From Thermocatellispora tengchongensis (GTDB taxonomy: Bacteria > Actinomycetota > Actinomycetes > Streptosporangiales > Streptosporangiaceae), in assembly GCF_014202315.1 (NCBI RefSeq), contig NZ_JACHGN010000007.1, positions 256,569 to 320,568 of the forward strand: 64,000 nucleotides of DNA, in the 5' to 3' direction. The first letter of the stretch is position 1. Each line of letters begins with the position of its first letter. The notes beneath the pieces were generated by a model. The model saw nothing but the letters and a program-made list of their open reading frames with translations. It ran no database searches and was not told where the DNA came from. The position numbers and the translations under genes were made by a program. Positions 61,691-64,000 of this stretch are shown here, in pieces.

Positions 61691-62836
61691 GTGGGAGAGA
61701 CTCATCGCATCATCCGGGTGATCAGACGGCTCAGCGAGATCGCCATGGTGTGCTGGTTGGTCATGCTCCTGCTCATCGACGTCGTCGTGACCGCGTCCTA
61801 CAACGGGGGCCGTACCGGGTTCGTGCCGGTGGTGCCGCTGCTCGGGGCCGTGGGCGTGATCGCGTTCGTGGTGCGGAGGCGGTGGCGGGCGCACGGGTTC
61901 GCGCTGCTGCTCGGGCTGTCGATGCTGGTGTCGATCGTCGTCGGGAGCCTGGAGGCGCCGCTGCTGCCGGGGACGGCCGAGACGGCGGCCATGCTGGTGC
62001 TGACCATCGGGGTGCTGCGGTGGGTGGAGCCGATCGGGCGGGCGGCCCTGCTCGCGGGCGGGTCGATGGTCGCGCTGCTGACGATGGCGGGTGCGCGGCA
62101 GAGCGACGACGCCGGGCTGGCCATCGGGTTCATGCTGCTGATGCTGTGGGCGACGGCGGCGAGCGTCGGGGCGTACCTGCGCTACCAGTACGAGCGCCGC
62201 CGCGCCGCCACCCAGGCCGTGCGGCGGGCGGAGCGGCTGGAGCTGGCCCGGGAGCTGCACGACCTGGTGGCCCACCACATCACCGGCATCGTGGTGCAGG
62301 CGCAGGCGGCGCGCACGGTGGCCGAGCAGAAGCCCGAGGCCGTGCTGCCCGCGCTGGACGCCATCGCGGGGGCCGGGGCCGACGCGCTGGCCTCGATGCG
62401 CCGCCTGGTGAGCGTGCTGCGGGCGCAGGACGAGGCGAGCCGCACGTCCGGCACGACCCTGGCCGACCTGCGTACGCTGGTCGAGCGCTTCTCCGCCGGC
62501 GGCCCCACGGTGACGTTCGAGATCGGCCAGGGCATCGCCGACGACACCCTGGCCCCCGAGGTGATGACGACCCTGCACCGCATCTTGCAGGAGTCGCTGA
62601 CCAACATCCGCAGGCACGCGCCCGGCACCGGCTGGGTCGAGATCGACCTGCGCCTGGCCGAGGGCAAGGTGCGGCTGCGCGTGCGCAACTACGGCTCGGG
62701 CTCCGACGCGCGCCTGTCGCGGCTCGGCGGCGGGTTCGGCCTGGTGGGCATGGCCGAGCGGGTGGAGGCGCTGGGCGGGCGGCTGTGGGCGGGCCGCACC
62801 GCCGACGGCGCCTGGGAGGTGCTGGCGGAGTTCTAG
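61691..62836 (+). CDS. NarL/DesK-type sensor histidine kinase (HisKA_3)
   Basis: The 381-residue kinase has five to six N-terminal membrane helices (~12-160) with little extracellular sequence, a coiled-coil linker (YERRRAATQAVRRAERLE) and HisKA_3. The phospho-His is in ELARELHDLVAHHITGIVVQ. The HATPase has LQESLTNIRRHAPGTGWV, VRNYGSGSD and GGGFGLVGMAERVEALGG. Such kinases normally sit beside a LuxR-type regulator. None follows here; the next gene is cystathionine beta-synthase on the other strand. It is therefore an orphan, or its partner is elsewhere. Confidence 0.9.
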   Translation: MGETHRIIRVIRRLSEIAMVCWLVMLLLIDVVVTASYNGGRTGFVPVVPLLGAVGVIAFVVRRRWRAHGFALLLGLSMLVSIVVGSLEAPLLPGTAETAAMLVLTIGVLRWVEPIGRAALLAGGSMVALLTMAGARQSDDAGLAIGFMLLMLWATAASVGAYLRYQYERRRAATQAVRRAERLELARELHDLVAHHITGIVVQAQAARTVAEQKPEAVLPALDAIAGAGADALASMRRLVSVLRAQDEASRTSGTTLADLRTLVERFSAGGPTVTFEIGQGIADDTLAPEVMTTLHRILQESLTNIRRHAPGTGWVEIDLRLAEGKVRLRVRNYGSGSDARLSRLGGGFGLVGMAERVEALGGRLWAGRTADGAWEVLAEF

Positions 62837-62854
62837 CGGCCTTCTCGCGGCCTT

Positions 62855-62902
62855 GTCCCTAGTGGTTGGCGTCCCTAGTGGTTGGCGTCCCTAGTGGTTG
62901 GC
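62855..62902. repeat. Three-copy 16-bp tandem repeat spanning the cbs stop codon
   Basis: GTCCCTAGTGGTTGGC is repeated perfectly at 62855, 62871 and 62887. The third copy contains the end of cbs (Asn-His-stop on the minus strand), so the last codons and stop are triplicated downstream of the gene. Confidence 0.9.
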
Positions 62903-64000
62903 CAGGAACGCCAGGAGGTCCTGGCGGGTGAGCAGGCCGACGGGCTTGCCGTCGTCGAGCACCACGGCGGCGTCGGCCTTCTCCAGGGCCTCGACCGCGC
63001 CCGAGACGGGCTCGCCGGCGCCGATCATGGGCAGCGGCTGCGACATGTGCTCCGACAGCGGGTCCTCGGCGCGTACGCGCCCGCGGTAGAGCGCGTCGAG
63101 CAGGTCGCGCTCCACGATCGAGCCGACCACCTCGGCGGCCATGACCGGCGGCTCCTCCTTCATCACCGGGAGCTGCGACACGCCGAACTCGCGCATGATC
63201 GAGATGGCCGTGGCCACGGACTCGTGCGGGTGGGTGTGCACGAACTGCGGCATGCCGCTCGCCTTGCGCAGCAGCACGTCGCGGACCAGGCCCTCCTCGC
63301 TGCTGGTGGTCAGGAAGCCGTAGTCGGCCATCCACTCGTCGTTGAAGATCTTCGACAGGTAGCCGCGCCCGCCGTCGGGCAGCAGCACCACGACCAGGTC
63401 GTCGGGCTCGGCGGTGGCGGCCACGCGCAGCGCCGCCACGACCGCCATGCCGCAGGAGCCGCCCACCAGCAGCGCCTCCTCCCTCGCGAGGCGCCGGGTC
63501 ATGCCGAAGGAGTCCTTGTCGGAGACCGCGATGATCTCGTCGCAGATCGAGGTGTCGTACGTCGCGGGCCAGATGTCCTCGCCCACGCCCTCCACCAGGT
63601 ACGGCCGGCCGGTGCCGCCGGAGTAGACCGAGCCCTCGGGGTCGGCGCCGATGACCTTCACCCGGCCGCCGGAGACCTCCTTCAGGTAGCGTCCGGCGCC
63701 GCTGATCGTGCCGCCGGTGCCGATGCCGGCCACGAAGTGGGTGACGCGGCCGTCGGTCTGCTCCCAGATCTCCGGGCCGGTGGACAGGTAGTGGCTGTTG
63801 GGGTTCTCGGGGTTGGAGTACTGGTCGGGCTTCCAGGCGTTGGGCACCTCGCGGGCCAGCCGGTCGGAGACGGAGTAGTAGGAGTCGGGGTGGTCGGGCG
63901 AGACGGCGGTCGGGCAGACCACGACCTCGGCCCCGTAGGCGCGCAGCACCGAGATTTTGTCCTGCGCCACCTTGTCGGGCACCACGAACATGCAGCGGTA
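62891..64000 (-). CDS. cbs: Cystathionine beta-synthase, 3' part
   Basis: The last 369 residues are present; the N terminus with the PLP lysine is beyond the right edge. Seen are the fold-type II PLP core with MFVVPDKVAQDKISVLRAYG, GIGTGGTISGAGRYLKE (phosphate loop) and VGGSCGMAVVAALRVA. Two C-terminal CBS domains follow (~250-369) with FGVSQLPVMKEEPP and DAAVVLDDGKPVGLLTRQDLL. This architecture defines bacterial CBS, which condenses serine and homocysteine. The metB-like gene 3.6 kb away on the same strand supplies the next step of transsulfuration. The stop region is tandemly triplicated. Confidence 0.94.
   Translation of the reverse strand, partial: YRCMFVVPDKVAQDKISVLRAYGAEVVVCPTAVSPDHPDSYYSVSDRLAREVPNAWKPDQYSNPENPNSHYLSTGPEIWEQTDGRVTHFVAGIGTGGTISGAGRYLKEVSGGRVKVIGADPEGSVYSGGTGRPYLVEGVGEDIWPATYDTSICDEIIAVSDKDSFGMTRRLAREEALLVGGSCGMAVVAALRVAATAEPDDLVVVLLPDGGRGYLSKIFNDEWMADYGFLTTSSEEGLVRDVLLRKASGMPQFVHTHPHESVATAISIMREFGVSQLPVMKEEPPVMAAEVVGSIVERDLLDALYRGRVRAEDPLSEHMSQPLPMIGAGEPVSGAVEALEKADAAVVLDDGKPVGLLTRQDLLAFLANH

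Overview
This is a 64 kb stretch of very GC-rich chromosome from a filamentous actinobacterium. Supporting signs are the mycothiol amidase Mca next to greA and a DUF4307 gene, GTP-dependent PEP carboxykinase, tandem Pkn-type kinases, a MocR/EamA divergon, many GTG starts, GTGA/ATGA operon overlaps and many apparently leaderless promoters. I would place it near Streptosporangiales (Nonomuraea-like), but that is an inference. No rRNA, tRNA, CRISPR array, prophage or insertion sequence was seen. Most of the window looks like stable core chromosome.

Layout. 1-2.8 kb: end of an inositol-type catabolic operon (IolE-like, IolG-like) and a MocR regulator. 2.9-5.4 kb: EamA exporter and class I fumarase. 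5.5-6.7 kb: gene-free, holding a ~690-bp imperfect palindrome. 6.7-11.3 kb: two Ser/Thr kinases and class II fumarase. 11.3-14.2 kb: glycosyltransferase and lytic transglycosylase with a Crp-like site upstream. 14.2-15.1 kb: gene-free tandem repeats. 15.2-17.9 kb: response regulator, sensor kinase and lipoprotein. 17.9-21 kb: PIN-PhoH, UppS and an unknown protein. 21-24.5 kb: flavin electron-transfer set (DUF2271, ApbE, ferric-reductase-like protein) and a MarR regulator. 24.6-27 kb: a DUF692 MNIO oxidase, a small partner and a TIGR04222-type membrane protein ending in a Gly/Cys tail. 27-29 kb: PEPCK. 29.3-35.2 kb: RHH-like protein, TetR, NlpC/P60, GreA, DUF4307, Mca, small membrane protein, GNAT. 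35.2-39.2 kb: two-component system, acidic unknown protein, DUF6247-like antitoxin with a toxin remnant. 39.2-43.5 kb: DUF255 protein, XRE-cupin regulator, GNAT, MFS. 43.5-53.3 kb: bifunctional PBP, Lrp/HPPD pair, two convergent M1 peptidases, threonine dehydratase, FIST sensor. 53.4-64 kb: MoxR-like ATPase/VWA pair, small membrane proteins, cystathionine gamma-synthase, MMPL-like protein overlapping an NYN nuclease, NarL-type kinase, and the 3' part of cystathionine beta-synthase.

Functional themes. Central carbon is represented by two unrelated fumarases, PEPCK, threonine dehydratase and HPPD. Sulfur metabolism is represented by two transsulfuration-type enzymes and Mca. The envelope set comprises UppS, PBP, lytic transglycosylase, NlpC/P60 and GT2. 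Signalling comprises three sensor kinases, two response regulators, two Ser/Thr kinases and several one-component regulators with visible operator-like repeats.

The most interesting candidate system is the DUF692 oxidase, its overlapping small partner and the TIGR04222 protein with a Cys-containing glycine tail, a layout suggesting cysteine modification. Other unusual structure includes the large quasi-palindrome, an alternating ~33-bp repeat array, and tandem duplications spanning the stop-codon region of three unrelated genes.
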